Positions 34,686-42,475 of a DNA stretch of 64,000 nt are shown here, in pieces. Both the position numbers and the translations under genes were made by a program. Numbering within the stretch: the stretch's first letter is position 1; each line of letters begins with the position of its first letter. Source of the DNA: UBA2031 sp037189985 (GTDB taxonomy: Bacteria > Pseudomonadota > Gammaproteobacteria > Pseudomonadales > Moraxellaceae); NCBI GenBank assembly GCA_037189985.1, contig JBBCJX010000020.1:124001-188000 (forward strand). The letters are read 5' to 3'. The notes beneath the pieces were generated by a model. The model was not told the origin of the DNA, did no database searches, and saw only the letters and a list, made by a program, of their open reading frames with translations.

Positions 34686-34699
34686 TTGATGCATATCAA
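34686..34699 (-). promoter_or_regulatory. Anr/FNR binding box
   Basis: TTGATGCATATCAA, a perfect TTGAT-N4-ATCAA palindrome. Anr/FNR-type regulators activate cbb3 genes at low oxygen. Spacing to the -10 fits leftward transcription into ccoN. Confidence 0.82.
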
Positions 34700-34934
34700 G
34701 ATCGTGTCGGTTGGTGCTTTTTTTGAGAGTGGCCGCAGGCATCCGGACTGGCGGGTTTTCCCGAGTGATGCGTGCCTGCTGCAGGGGAGGAGGACAGGTT
34801 GCAGGTGCCGGAGTGCCATGCACCATCTCTAAGGGCTTGCCGCCGCGTGGCGTCGGGGTATCCTTGGCATGCATAAGGGCCGGGCCCGGCGGGTTTCCGG
34901 TCCTTTTCATTAACGAAACAAGAGGTTGTGCCCC

Positions 34935-35273
34935 ATGAAGATGATTGTTGCGGTCATCAAGCCCTTCAAGATGGACGATGTGCGCGAGGCGCTGTCCGAT
35001 ATTGGCGTGACAGGCCTGACCGTGACAGAGGCCAAGGGCTTCGGTCGCCAGAAGGGGCATACCGAGCTCTATCGTGGTGCCGAATATGTCGTGGACTTTG
35101 TACCCAAGGTCAAGCTGGAGCTGGCCGTGCGGGACGACCAGGTGGACCAGGCTATCGAGGCCATCATGAAGGCTGCTGCCACGGGCAAGATCGGTGACGG
35201 CAAGATTTTTGTCAGTGACCTCTCCCATGTGGTGCGTATCCGCACCGGCGAAACCAACGACGACGCCATCTGA
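34935..35273 (+). CDS. glnB: Nitrogen regulatory PII protein
   Basis: 112 residues, the exact PII length. It senses 2-oxoglutarate and ATP/ADP and is uridylylated under nitrogen limitation. Tyr51 in the T-loop (ELYRGAEYVVDF) is the modification site; the C-terminal KIGDGKIFVSDL and RIRTGETNDDAI match the PROSITE signatures. AGAGG lies upstream of the ATG. No amtB follows, which favours GlnB over GlnK, but the two cannot be separated by sequence alone. It would link carbon/nitrogen status to the sigma54-driven nitrate operon. Confidence 0.94.
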   Translation: MKMIVAVIKPFKMDDVREALSDIGVTGLTVTEAKGFGRQKGHTELYRGAEYVVDFVPKVKLELAVRDDQVDQAIEAIMKAAATGKIGDGKIFVSDLSHVVRIRTGETNDDAI

Positions 35274-35318
35274 GTCCTGTGGCTGAGGGGGTCCCGTACC
35301 GGCAAACCAAGGCCTCTG

Positions 35319-35349
35319 CCTGACATTTCCAGTGAGCGGAAATGTCAGG
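35319..35349. repeat. Perfect 12-bp inverted repeat downstream of glnB
   Basis: CCTGACATTTCC and GGAAATGTCAGG around a 7-nt loop (AGTGAGC), 46 nt after the glnB stop. No T run follows, so it is not a standard terminator; it may be an operator or a 3'-end stabiliser. Confidence 0.55.
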
Positions 35350-35536
35350 AAAACGCCACCAAACGGGTTATTGCCAAGGGTAGGGGGCTCTTGTAGGGTA
35401 CAGGCTCGCTGCATGGGGGCTGAGGGCACGGGCTTCGTAACTGCCTTGCCGGTCCTGATGCCACAGGCAGCGAGGAATTCGCGGCCAACCGCTTGCGCTT
35501 GGCCCCAATACACAAGAAACCACCCCGGAGATAAAA

Positions 35537-35923
35537 ATGGCCGCTTTCCTGTCTGATGAATGGTTTGCCAAGGTTGCTGAACTGACTGCCGCTGCCGGCA
35601 ACCTGAACATCCCGTCCACGCTGGCCAACTTGGCCCTGAACGTGACCGTGTCGGGCGCCCCCGGCGGCAATGTTGACCTGGCCCTGAACGCCGGCAACTT
35701 TGAAAAAGGCCACAATGCCGCTGCTGGCACCAAGCTCATCCTGCCCGCCGACCTGCTGCGCAAGATTTTCCTGGAAGGCGACCAAGCTGCCGGCATGCAG
35801 GGTTTCATGAGCGGCCAGATCAAGGTTGAAGGCGACATGAGCAAGCTGATGGCCCTGCAGACTGCACGTCCCAGCGAAGAACAGAAGGCTCTCTTCAAGA
35901 AGATTCTTGAAATCACTGCCTGA
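35537..35923 (+). CDS. SCP2 sterol-binding domain protein
   Basis: 128 residues. Matches the SCP2 fold: an alternating strand region (LNVTVSGAPGGNVDLALNAG), then LILPADLLRKIFLEGD and GFMSGQIKVEGDMSKLMAL, the family's 'G.i.v.Gd...l' end motif. SCP2 proteins bind lipids or acyl-CoA in the cytoplasm. GGAG lies 9 nt before the ATG. It stands alone before a strong terminator. Confidence 0.88.
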   Translation: MAAFLSDEWFAKVAELTAAAGNLNIPSTLANLALNVTVSGAPGGNVDLALNAGNFEKGHNAAAGTKLILPADLLRKIFLEGDQAAGMQGFMSGQIKVEGDMSKLMALQTARPSEEQKALFKKILEITA

Positions 35924-35940
35924 TAATGTGCCGTACTGAA

Positions 35941-35965
35941 AGAGCCCGCCTTGTGCGGGCTTTTT
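35941..35965. terminator. Terminator (convergent)
   Basis: GCCCGC/GCGGGC stem with loop CTTGT followed by TTTTT, between the convergent SCP2 and VWA genes. Confidence 0.88.
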
Positions 35966-35977
35966 CATGGGCCTGTT

Positions 35978-37375
35978 TCAGGCGGACAGCAGCAGCCTGT
36001 CCACGATGCGGCCCAGGTCAGCCAGATTGCGGCAGGTGTGGGAGCGGGTGCAGTAGCTGCGGTAGCGCAGCATTTCCGAGTCGCCGCTGCCCCAGCGGTT
36101 GAGGGACTCCGGGTTCAGCCAGATGACCTGCCTGGCGCGTTGGTGAAAGTCCCGCAGCAGCTCTGTCCGGGCATCGCCCCGGTTGTTGCGGGCATCCCCG
36201 AGGATGATGAGGGTGGTCTTGCGGTCGATATCCGCCATGGCGAGTTTTTCCAGGTCGGCAAAGGCGCGGCCGTAATCGGTACTGCCCATGCCGTAGCGTT
36301 CCATGACCGTATCGATTGCTTCTTCCAGCGGCAGGCTCTCGAAGCAGCCCGTCACCTCGTGCAGTGACGACGAAAAGGCAAAGGAACGCAGACGTGGAAT
36401 CACTTCCTGCAGGCTGTAGAGAAACAGCAGCAGGAAGCGCGAGTAACGGCTGACAGAGCCGCTGACATCACACACGGCCATGACCTTGGGTTTGTCCTTG
36501 CGGATGCGGCGCCAATGCGGCTGCATCAGCACGCCATCATGAGCCACATTGCGCCGCAGCGTGGCGCGCACGTCCAGCAGGCCGCGCGCTGCCAGTTTTT
36601 GTCGCCGCCGGTGCTGGGTAATGAGCTGGCGTGCCATGCGTCGGATCACGCGCTCGGCATCGCGTGACTCCTGCAGCAGGGCGAAATCGGTTTCGCGCAC
36701 GATGGCATCACGGTCCTGGCTCCCGGCCAGCCGGAAATAACGGTTCACGGTATCGCGTACCTGGGTGCGCAGGCGGTCACGCCGTTCGCGCAGTGCTGCA
36801 GAGCGGCCAGCCGCTGCCGGCGACGACAGCCTGTCCAGATTGCTGAGTTCGCGCTCCAGGTCTTCCAGCCCAATGGCCATCAGTATGCGGCGGGTGAACA
36901 GTCCCTGCTGCGTCAGTACGCGGATGTCGGCAAGGCGAGCCGTTTCCACGGCTTGCGCCAGCGCGACGGCCAGGCTGTCTTCCTGATTTCCCAGCAACTG
37001 CTCGCCCAGCGCCGAGGGCGGCACGCCCGGCACGGGCTGGCCGCTACCCTGGCCACCGCTGCCGGCGCCTTCACCCCGACCGAACAGGAATTGCAGGCCT
37101 GCCGGGAGCGTGAGTGCAGGAGGCGGCGGGGCGGTATCGGGAAGGTTTTTGGTCAGCTCGGGCGTGATGCGGAAGAAGCTTTCGAAACAGCGGTCGAGAA
37201 TGGCGGCATCGGCTGTGCTTTTGGCCAGCGTACTGGAAAGCACGGCATGGAAACGCCCACGATTTTCGTAGCCCACCAGTTGTATGGCAGAGGCGGCATC
37301 GGCCACTTCCGGCGGTGAGGCACGCAGGCCGTTGTTACGCAGGAGGGCGACAAATTCTGTGAGCTTTCTGTCCAC
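35978..37375 (-). CDS. VWA-domain protein, CoxE-like
   Basis: 465 residues, GTG start with GGAGG 9 nt upstream. N-terminal half is helical with a Pro/Gly-rich linker (about 80-125) and an Arg-rich stretch; the C-terminal third (from about 295) is a von Willebrand A domain with a MIDAS motif (CDVSGSVSRYS) and a later ILGDARNN. CoxE-type VWA proteins act with MoxR AAA+ ATPases as metal-dependent chaperones or cofactor insertases. The moxR-like gene lies 25 nt upstream in the same operon. No carbon monoxide dehydrogenase genes are nearby, so the client is unknown. Confidence 0.9.
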   Translation of the reverse strand: MDRKLTEFVALLRNNGLRASPPEVADAASAIQLVGYENRGRFHAVLSSTLAKSTADAAILDRCFESFFRITPELTKNLPDTAPPPPALTLPAGLQFLFGRGEGAGSGGQGSGQPVPGVPPSALGEQLLGNQEDSLAVALAQAVETARLADIRVLTQQGLFTRRILMAIGLEDLERELSNLDRLSSPAAAGRSAALRERRDRLRTQVRDTVNRYFRLAGSQDRDAIVRETDFALLQESRDAERVIRRMARQLITQHRRRQKLAARGLLDVRATLRRNVAHDGVLMQPHWRRIRKDKPKVMAVCDVSGSVSRYSRFLLLFLYSLQEVIPRLRSFAFSSSLHEVTGCFESLPLEEAIDTVMERYGMGSTDYGRAFADLEKLAMADIDRKTTLIILGDARNNRGDARTELLRDFHQRARQVIWLNPESLNRWGSGDSEMLRYRSYCTRSHTCRNLADLGRIVDRLLLSA

Positions 37376-37400
37376 GCGTGTGAGCCTCCGGCGGGCGACC

Positions 37401-38330
37401 TCAGGCCTTCTTCAGCAGCTTGGGAAGTTCTTCGCGGATGCGTTCTGCATCATCCTGATGCTTTAGCAGGACAGCCAGCGTCTTTTCCACCCATTGCGCA
37501 TCCAGTGCCTGTACATGCAGCAACAGTAGTGTGCGTGCCCAGTCCAGTGTTTCACTGATGGCGGGCACCTTGCGCAGGTCTTGCGTGCGCAGCTTCTGCA
37601 CGAAATCAATCAGCGGTTCGCGCAGCTTTTCAGGAAGGTCAGGAACCTGTGCGGACAGGATGCGACGCTCCAGTGCGGCATCGGGATAAGGGATGTAAAG
37701 GTGCAGACAGCGGCGCTTGAGGGCATCTGACAATTCGCGCTGGTTGTTGCTGGTCAGCAGTACAAGCGGCGTATTTTTTGCCTTGATCGTACCGATTTCC
37801 GGCACAGACACCTGATAGTCCGCCAGCAGTTCCAGCAGGAAAGCCTCGAACTCCTGATCGGCCTTGTCGATTTCGTCAATCAGCAGAACCGCGCCGGGTT
37901 CGGCGCGTAATGCGGAAAGAAGTGGGCGTGGTTCCAGGAATTCGGGCGAGTAGAAAATGTCGCCGAACTGGTGCAGGCGTTCGACGGATTCCGACAAACC
38001 TTCCGCACCGCGCAGGATGTCGCCAAGCTGCTCTTTCAGTACCTGTGTGTAGAGCAGTTGCTTGCCGTACTTCCACTCATAGAGTGCCTTGCTCTCATCC
38101 AGCCCTTCGTAGCATTGCAGACGTATGAGAGGCCTTTCAAAGAGCTTGCTGGCAGCCTTGGCCAGTTCGGTCTTGCCGACCCCGGGCGGGCCTTCGACCA
38201 GAATCGGTTTTTCCAGCTGCGCAGCGAGGAAGAGCGTAAGGGCAATGGCATCAGAGGCGATATAGCCCTCTTTCTCCAGGCCCAGGCGCAGGCTTTCGGC
38301 AGTGAAGGATTTGCTGGCAAACAGGCTCAT
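37401..38330 (-). CDS. MoxR-family AAA+ ATPase
   Basis: 309 residues. Walker A is EGPPGVGKTELAK (about 45-57), Walker B is VLLIDEIDKAD, sensor 1 is LLTSNNQRELSDALKRRC with the arginine finger. The MoxR/CoxD type is shown by the SALRAEPG insert and by the adjacent VWA gene. It likely remodels or activates a partner enzyme using ATP. First gene of a two-gene operon. Confidence 0.92.
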   Translation of the reverse strand: MSLFASKSFTAESLRLGLEKEGYIASDAIALTLFLAAQLEKPILVEGPPGVGKTELAKAASKLFERPLIRLQCYEGLDESKALYEWKYGKQLLYTQVLKEQLGDILRGAEGLSESVERLHQFGDIFYSPEFLEPRPLLSALRAEPGAVLLIDEIDKADQEFEAFLLELLADYQVSVPEIGTIKAKNTPLVLLTSNNQRELSDALKRRCLHLYIPYPDAALERRILSAQVPDLPEKLREPLIDFVQKLRTQDLRKVPAISETLDWARTLLLLHVQALDAQWVEKTLAVLLKHQDDAERIREELPKLLKKA

Positions 38331-38365
38331 TCAGTTCTCGCAAAGATAAAGGCTTGGCATGGTTT

Positions 38366-39148
38366 TCAGCCGGGAATCAGCCAGGGTTTGCCGTCTGCAG
38401 GATTGCTGATACGGGTAAACGGCACGCCGAATATAGCCTGCAGGCGTGCCGGGTCGGCAATGGCCCCGGGGACATCGTCTGCCTGCAGGCGGCCATTTGC
38501 CAGCACCAGAATGCGATCAGCCGTCCTCAGGGCAAAGTTGATGTCGTGCGTGGAGAACACGACCAGTGAGCCGTTGCCGGCTTCCTCGCGCAGTTGCTGG
38601 TGCAGGCGCTGCTGGTGCGGGAGGTCCAGTGCATTCTGGGGCTCGTCCAGCAGCCATATGCGTTCGGTGGCAACTGGATGCAGGCGCATCTGCATCCAGC
38701 TCCGTGCCAGTTGTACGCGTTGCCGTTCGCCGCCGGAAAGCTGGTTCCAGTGGCGCGAGGCCAGTTTTTCCAGCTCCCAGATAGTCAGTGCTTCTTCAAG
38801 AGTTTTTTCAGTGCCTTTGCCGCCGCCATGAGGCCATGCAGCCAGGCAAAGCAGGTCCCGTACGGGCAGTTGCAGGGTGTCAGCATGTTGTTGTGGCAGA
38901 AAGGCACGGCGTCGTGCGAGTTGTTCAGGGGCAATCTCCTGCAAGTGCTTTCCATCCAGCCATATTTCACCGCTGATTTCCGCCTGCCTGAAATAGCGCC
39001 CGCCATCCGCACACAGCTGCAGCAGCGTGGATTTGCCGGCACCGTTGGGGCCGACCAGTGCCACACACTGAGGTGGTAGCGAAAGTGAAATGCCACTCAG
39101 CACGGTGTGTGTCTTGAAACGGCAACCGAGTCTGGAAAGGACCATCAT
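38366..39148 (-). CDS. btuD: ABC transporter ATP-binding protein, BtuD/HmuV-like
   Basis: 260 residues. Walker A GPNGAGKST, signature LSGGERQRVQLA, Walker B IWLLDEPQNALD, and the H-loop FSTHDINFALR. The DEPQNALD segment and the end (GVPFTRI...) resemble BtuD; HmuV of heme systems is the alternative. ATG overlaps the permease stop (ATGA). It powers import through the neighbouring FecCD permease. No binding protein or TonB receptor is adjacent. Confidence 0.85.
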   Translation of the reverse strand: MMVLSRLGCRFKTHTVLSGISLSLPPQCVALVGPNGAGKSTLLQLCADGGRYFRQAEISGEIWLDGKHLQEIAPEQLARRRAFLPQQHADTLQLPVRDLLCLAAWPHGGGKGTEKTLEEALTIWELEKLASRHWNQLSGGERQRVQLARSWMQMRLHPVATERIWLLDEPQNALDLPHQQRLHQQLREEAGNGSLVVFSTHDINFALRTADRILVLANGRLQADDVPGAIADPARLQAIFGVPFTRISNPADGKPWLIPG

Positions 39149-40191
39149 GGCTGCCGCCCCCGCAGGAAAAGCAGCAGGAAGGCAGGTGCTCCGATAAGTG
39201 CCGTCAGCACACCTACGGGAAGCTCCAGGGGGGCGAGCAGCACGCGTGCCAGCCAGTCGGCCAGCAGGGCGAGCAGGGCGCCAAGAAAAAGACTGGCGGG
39301 CAGCAGATGCTGGTGGCGCAACATGCCAAGGCGGCGTGCCATGTGCGGCGCGAGCAGGCCCACGAAGCCGATACCGCCGGACTGTGACACGGCCAGTGCC
39401 ACCAGCAGTGACGAAAGCAGCAGGATTTCGCGACGGAAGCGCACGATGTCCAGGCCCAGATGGGCCGCTTCGGTCTCGCCCAGTTGCCAGACATCCAGTG
39501 CCTGTCGATGTTGCCAGGCACGCAGGAAGGCCAGCACCAGCAACAGCAGCGAAGGCAGGAGCAGCGACCAGTCGGCAGCGGAAAAGCTGCCCATGAGCCA
39601 GAAGCTGGCACTGCGGAAGGTACTGCCGTCACTCAGGCTGAGCAGCAGGTTGACCACGGCGGCGGCCAGCGCATTGATGGCCACTCCGACCAGCAGCAGT
39701 TCGGCATTGCTGGCGCCGAGGCGATGCCCGACAGCCAGCACCACGGCCAGCGTGGCCAGTGCGCCGGCAAAGGCGGCGAATGGCAATGCCCAGAGTCCGG
39801 TAACACCCAGCGTGATCACGAGTACGGCAGCAAGCCCGGCACCCGCCGAAATGCCCAGCAGGCCAGGCTCTACCAGCGGGTTGCGGAAAAAATCCTGCAG
39901 CAGCAGGCCGGCCAGTGCGAGTGCACTGCCCGTGAAGGCGGCCAGCAAGACACGGGGCAGACGCAACTGCCAGAACACCTCGCCACTGAACAGACCCAGG
40001 TCCGCAAGCCCCCAGCCCATGGCAAGACCTGCCATGGCCAGCACGAGCACGGGCAGGATCAGAAGGGGAAGCAGCGGACGGGATGAAGGCACGGCGGAAA
40101 TGACAGTCGGCGACAGGCGTATGCCATAGCCTAGCGGTCGTGCCCGTGCTAAACCAGAGTCCTTTTTTCTGGTGCTGTTTCCTGGCGCCAT
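39145..40191 (-). CDS. btuC: FecCD-family ABC permease, BtuC-like
   Basis: 348 residues from the ATG at 40191; another ATG at 40227 is possible and neither has a good ribosome site. About ten membrane helices. The segments FWLMGSFSAADWSL, LGETEAAHLGL and ELPVGVLTALIGAPAFLLL align by eye with E. coli BtuC better than with heme permeases, suggesting cobalamin import. The class signature GFVGLLAPHMARRL is the coupling helix. Forms a transporter with the overlapping ATPase gene. No cobalamin riboswitch fits the short upstream gap. Confidence 0.82.
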   Translation of the reverse strand: MAPGNSTRKKDSGLARARPLGYGIRLSPTVISAVPSSRPLLPLLILPVLVLAMAGLAMGWGLADLGLFSGEVFWQLRLPRVLLAAFTGSALALAGLLLQDFFRNPLVEPGLLGISAGAGLAAVLVITLGVTGLWALPFAAFAGALATLAVVLAVGHRLGASNAELLLVGVAINALAAAVVNLLLSLSDGSTFRSASFWLMGSFSAADWSLLLPSLLLLVLAFLRAWQHRQALDVWQLGETEAAHLGLDIVRFRREILLLSSLLVALAVSQSGGIGFVGLLAPHMARRLGMLRHQHLLPASLFLGALLALLADWLARVLLAPLELPVGVLTALIGAPAFLLLFLRGRQP

Positions 40192-40283
40192 TGTGTAGAA
40201 GCTGCTCAGCGTCCTGAGCCCTGTCATTCCGGCTAAGGATGGTCATGCAGGCTCGGGCGGCTTTGATACCGAAGGAGTTCACG

Positions 40284-41510
40284 ATGCTGGAAGGCCATGT
40301 TCACCCGGATTTCCGGGCCGTTGCCGAAACCTTTGTTCGCCAGTTGCCCAAGCAGGGGGCTGGAGGTGCCGCACTCTGCGTTTATCACCGGGGTGAGCGC
40401 GTCATCGATGTCTGGGGCGGCACCCGGAATCGCGCTGGTGATCCCTGGAAGGCAGATACCTTGTCGCTTTCTTTCTCCACGACCAAAGGCATTGTTGCCA
40501 CCTTGCTGCACATCCTTGCTGATCGCGGCCAGCTGGATTACGACGCTCCGGTGGCACGTTACTGGCCTGCTTTCGCGCAGAACGGCAAAGCTGCCATTAC
40601 CGTGCGGCAGCTGCTTTGCCACGAGGCTGGCCTCTATCCCATCCGCAGCCTGGTGCAGGACGCCACGGAAATGTGCGACTGGCCACACATGTTGGCGCTG
40701 ATGGAGCAGGCTGCGCCCGCACATGAACCCGGTACCCGCAACGGCTATCACGCACTCACGTTTGGCTGGCTGGTGGGGGGGCTGGTGGAAAAGATCACGG
40801 GCAGACCACTGGCAGAGGTATTGCGCAAGGAGTTGTCGGGACCGCTGCAACTGGATGGCTGCTTTATCGGTGTGCCCGAAAAGGATGTGTCCCGCTGTGC
40901 CAGCCTGATCACGCCCGAGAAAAAACCGCGTGATCCTTCGCGGCCTGCCCGAAAGAAAAAAGCCCCCTTGGCACAGCGCGCAGTGGAGTCCGCATTACGC
41001 GCCAGCGGCTTCGAGCCGGAGTCCACGCTGGAGGCGATGGTGCCGCATGGCATGGCACGTTTTGACTGGAATGCACCGGAAACCGTGCAAGCCTGCATTC
41101 CGGGAGCAGGCGGCATGTTCAATGCCCGCTCACTGGCAAAAATCTATGCCGTGCTGGGCAATGGTGGTGAATTTGAAGGCACGCGCATCCTGTCGCGTGA
41201 CAAGATCAGGGAAATTTCCCGGATACAGAACACTGCCCGTGGAGCCGTGATTCCCTTGCCCATGCGCTGGCGTCTGGGTTACCACCGAGTCTTTACCACC
41301 GGGCCGCGCACACCGCATGCCTTTGGGCACTTCGGTTATGGCGGCTCGGGTGCCTGGTGTGATCCGTCGCGCGAACTGGCGGTAGGCTATGTGGTGAATT
41401 ACGGCATTGGCACGCCGTTTGGTGACATGCGTTTGTGGCAGATCAATACGGCAGCCATACGTGCTGTGGACAGTCTGCCGGTGTTGCTCTGGCAATGGTT
41501 GCGCGCCTGA
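40284..41510 (+). CDS. Serine beta-lactamase-fold hydrolase/esterase
   Basis: 408 residues; GAAGGAG precedes the ATG. Class C/EstB-type fold: nucleophile motif S65-TT-K68 in SFSTTKG, a tyrosine motif likely in NGYHALTFGW, and HFGYGGSG in place of the KTG box. No signal peptide, so it is cytoplasmic and probably an esterase or amidase rather than a resistance enzyme. It has a Lys/Pro-rich insert (PARKKKAPLAQRA) near residue 230. Divergent from btuC, with a terminator behind. Confidence 0.85.
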   Translation: MLEGHVHPDFRAVAETFVRQLPKQGAGGAALCVYHRGERVIDVWGGTRNRAGDPWKADTLSLSFSTTKGIVATLLHILADRGQLDYDAPVARYWPAFAQNGKAAITVRQLLCHEAGLYPIRSLVQDATEMCDWPHMLALMEQAAPAHEPGTRNGYHALTFGWLVGGLVEKITGRPLAEVLRKELSGPLQLDGCFIGVPEKDVSRCASLITPEKKPRDPSRPARKKKAPLAQRAVESALRASGFEPESTLEAMVPHGMARFDWNAPETVQACIPGAGGMFNARSLAKIYAVLGNGGEFEGTRILSRDKIREISRIQNTARGAVIPLPMRWRLGYHRVFTTGPRTPHAFGHFGYGGSGAWCDPSRELAVGYVVNYGIGTPFGDMRLWQINTAAIRAVDSLPVLLWQWLRA

Positions 41511-41522
41511 GCTACCTGAAGC

Positions 41523-41549
41523 AAAAAAGCCCGCGAATGCGGGCTTTTT
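41523..41549. terminator. Bidirectional terminator
   Basis: AAAAAAGCCCGC/GCGGGCTTTTT stem with loop GAAT, between convergent genes ending at 41510 and 41565. Confidence 0.9.
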
Positions 41550-41564
41550 CATGACAGCTATTAC

Positions 41565-42422
41565 TCAGGCCTTGATCACACCGGCGAGATGCGGTTTGCC
41601 TGTCCGTGAATCATTCAGGTTGAAGGTAAAACCGTTGTTGGGTTGCGCTTCCGAATGGAAGGCCACTTTGGCTGGCAGTAGCACGGGCAGTTTGAATTGC
41701 ACGTCCACCGTGTAGGCATTGGGCAGGCGTCCGTCCAGTGCGGCAAGGCAGCGAGCCTTGCTCCACATGCCATGGGCAATGGCACGGGGAAAGCCGAAGA
41801 GCTTGGCTGTGAAGGCGTAAAGATGAATGGGATTTCGGTCGCCCGAGGCGGCGCCGTAACGGCGGCCCGTATCTGCCGGTATGGCCCACTGCACCACACC
41901 TTTGCTTTCCGGAGTGCTGGCGGGCTTGGGAGCAGATGCCTTGCTCTCGCCACTGCCGCCACCACGACGCAGCATGGTACTGACGGACTCCCACACGACT
42001 TCCTCTCCGGATGTCAGCGTGGTGAGGATATCGAACTGGCGGCCCTTGTCGTGAGGACGCAGGTTGGCCGGTTTCACCGAAATGGTCAGGGTTTCGGAGG
42101 CCGCAATCGGGCGGTGCTGCGTGATGGAGTTCTGGATGTGAACCAGCCCCATGGCTGCAAACGGGAATCCCGGGTCCGTGATGATTTCCATGTGCAACGG
42201 AAAGGCCAGCACGAAGGGATAAGTCACGGGCAGCGTTTCACGCTGGTTGAAACCGCATACGCGGTTGTAGGTGGCCAGATGGGCGCGATCAATCTTCACG
42301 CTGCGCATGACCAGTTCCAGCTCAGGCAGGGTGTCGCCTTTTTTACCGGTGATGGCACCCAGCACGGCACGGGAATAAAGGGCGGCAGTGCCGGGAGGGG
42401 CAGTAAGCTCGCGAACGGACAT
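41565..42422 (-). CDS. MaoC-like dehydratase (double hotdog)
   Basis: 285 residues; the ATG at 42422 sits 9 nt after AGGAGT, better placed than the ATG two codons upstream. The C-terminal hotdog carries the hydratase motif SGDRNPIHLYAFTAKLFGF and AHGMW, with Asp and His catalytic residues. It should hydrate 2-enoyl thioesters to (R)-3-hydroxyacyl forms. It lies 53 nt behind a 3-ketoacyl reductase gene on the same strand and near a divergent thiolase gene, so the three probably act in one acyl-CoA pathway. Confidence 0.88.
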   Translation of the reverse strand: MSVRELTAPPGTAALYSRAVLGAITGKKGDTLPELELVMRSVKIDRAHLATYNRVCGFNQRETLPVTYPFVLAFPLHMEIITDPGFPFAAMGLVHIQNSITQHRPIAASETLTISVKPANLRPHDKGRQFDILTTLTSGEEVVWESVSTMLRRGGGSGESKASAPKPASTPESKGVVQWAIPADTGRRYGAASGDRNPIHLYAFTAKLFGFPRAIAHGMWSKARCLAALDGRLPNAYTVDVQFKLPVLLPAKVAFHSEAQPNNGFTFNLNDSRTGKPHLAGVIKA

Positions 42423-42475
42423 TGGCATACTCCTGAAATGAAACTCCCTCTCCTTTTGGGAGAGGGGATTTTTCC

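Larger units (their letters stand above)
34308..34934. other. Divergent regulatory region ccoN/glnB
   Basis: 627 bp. It contains the Anr/FNR box at 34686-34699 and a -10-like TACACT on the minus strand. For the PII gene a weak -35/-10 pair (TTGCCG at 34837, TATCCT at 34859) can be proposed; no canonical sigma54 site was found. No convincing small gene. Confidence 0.6.

Noticed and set aside
34308..34934. Possible sigma54 promoter for the PII gene (TTGGCATGCATAAGGGC near 34864)
   Set aside because: The distance from GG to GC is 11 nt, not the required 10, and the TTGC part is missing.
38366..39148. Naming the ABC ATPase hmuV
   Set aside because: Generic ABC motifs fit both, but the DEPQNALD segment and the permease partner look closer to the BtuCD type; heme uptake is kept only as an alternative.
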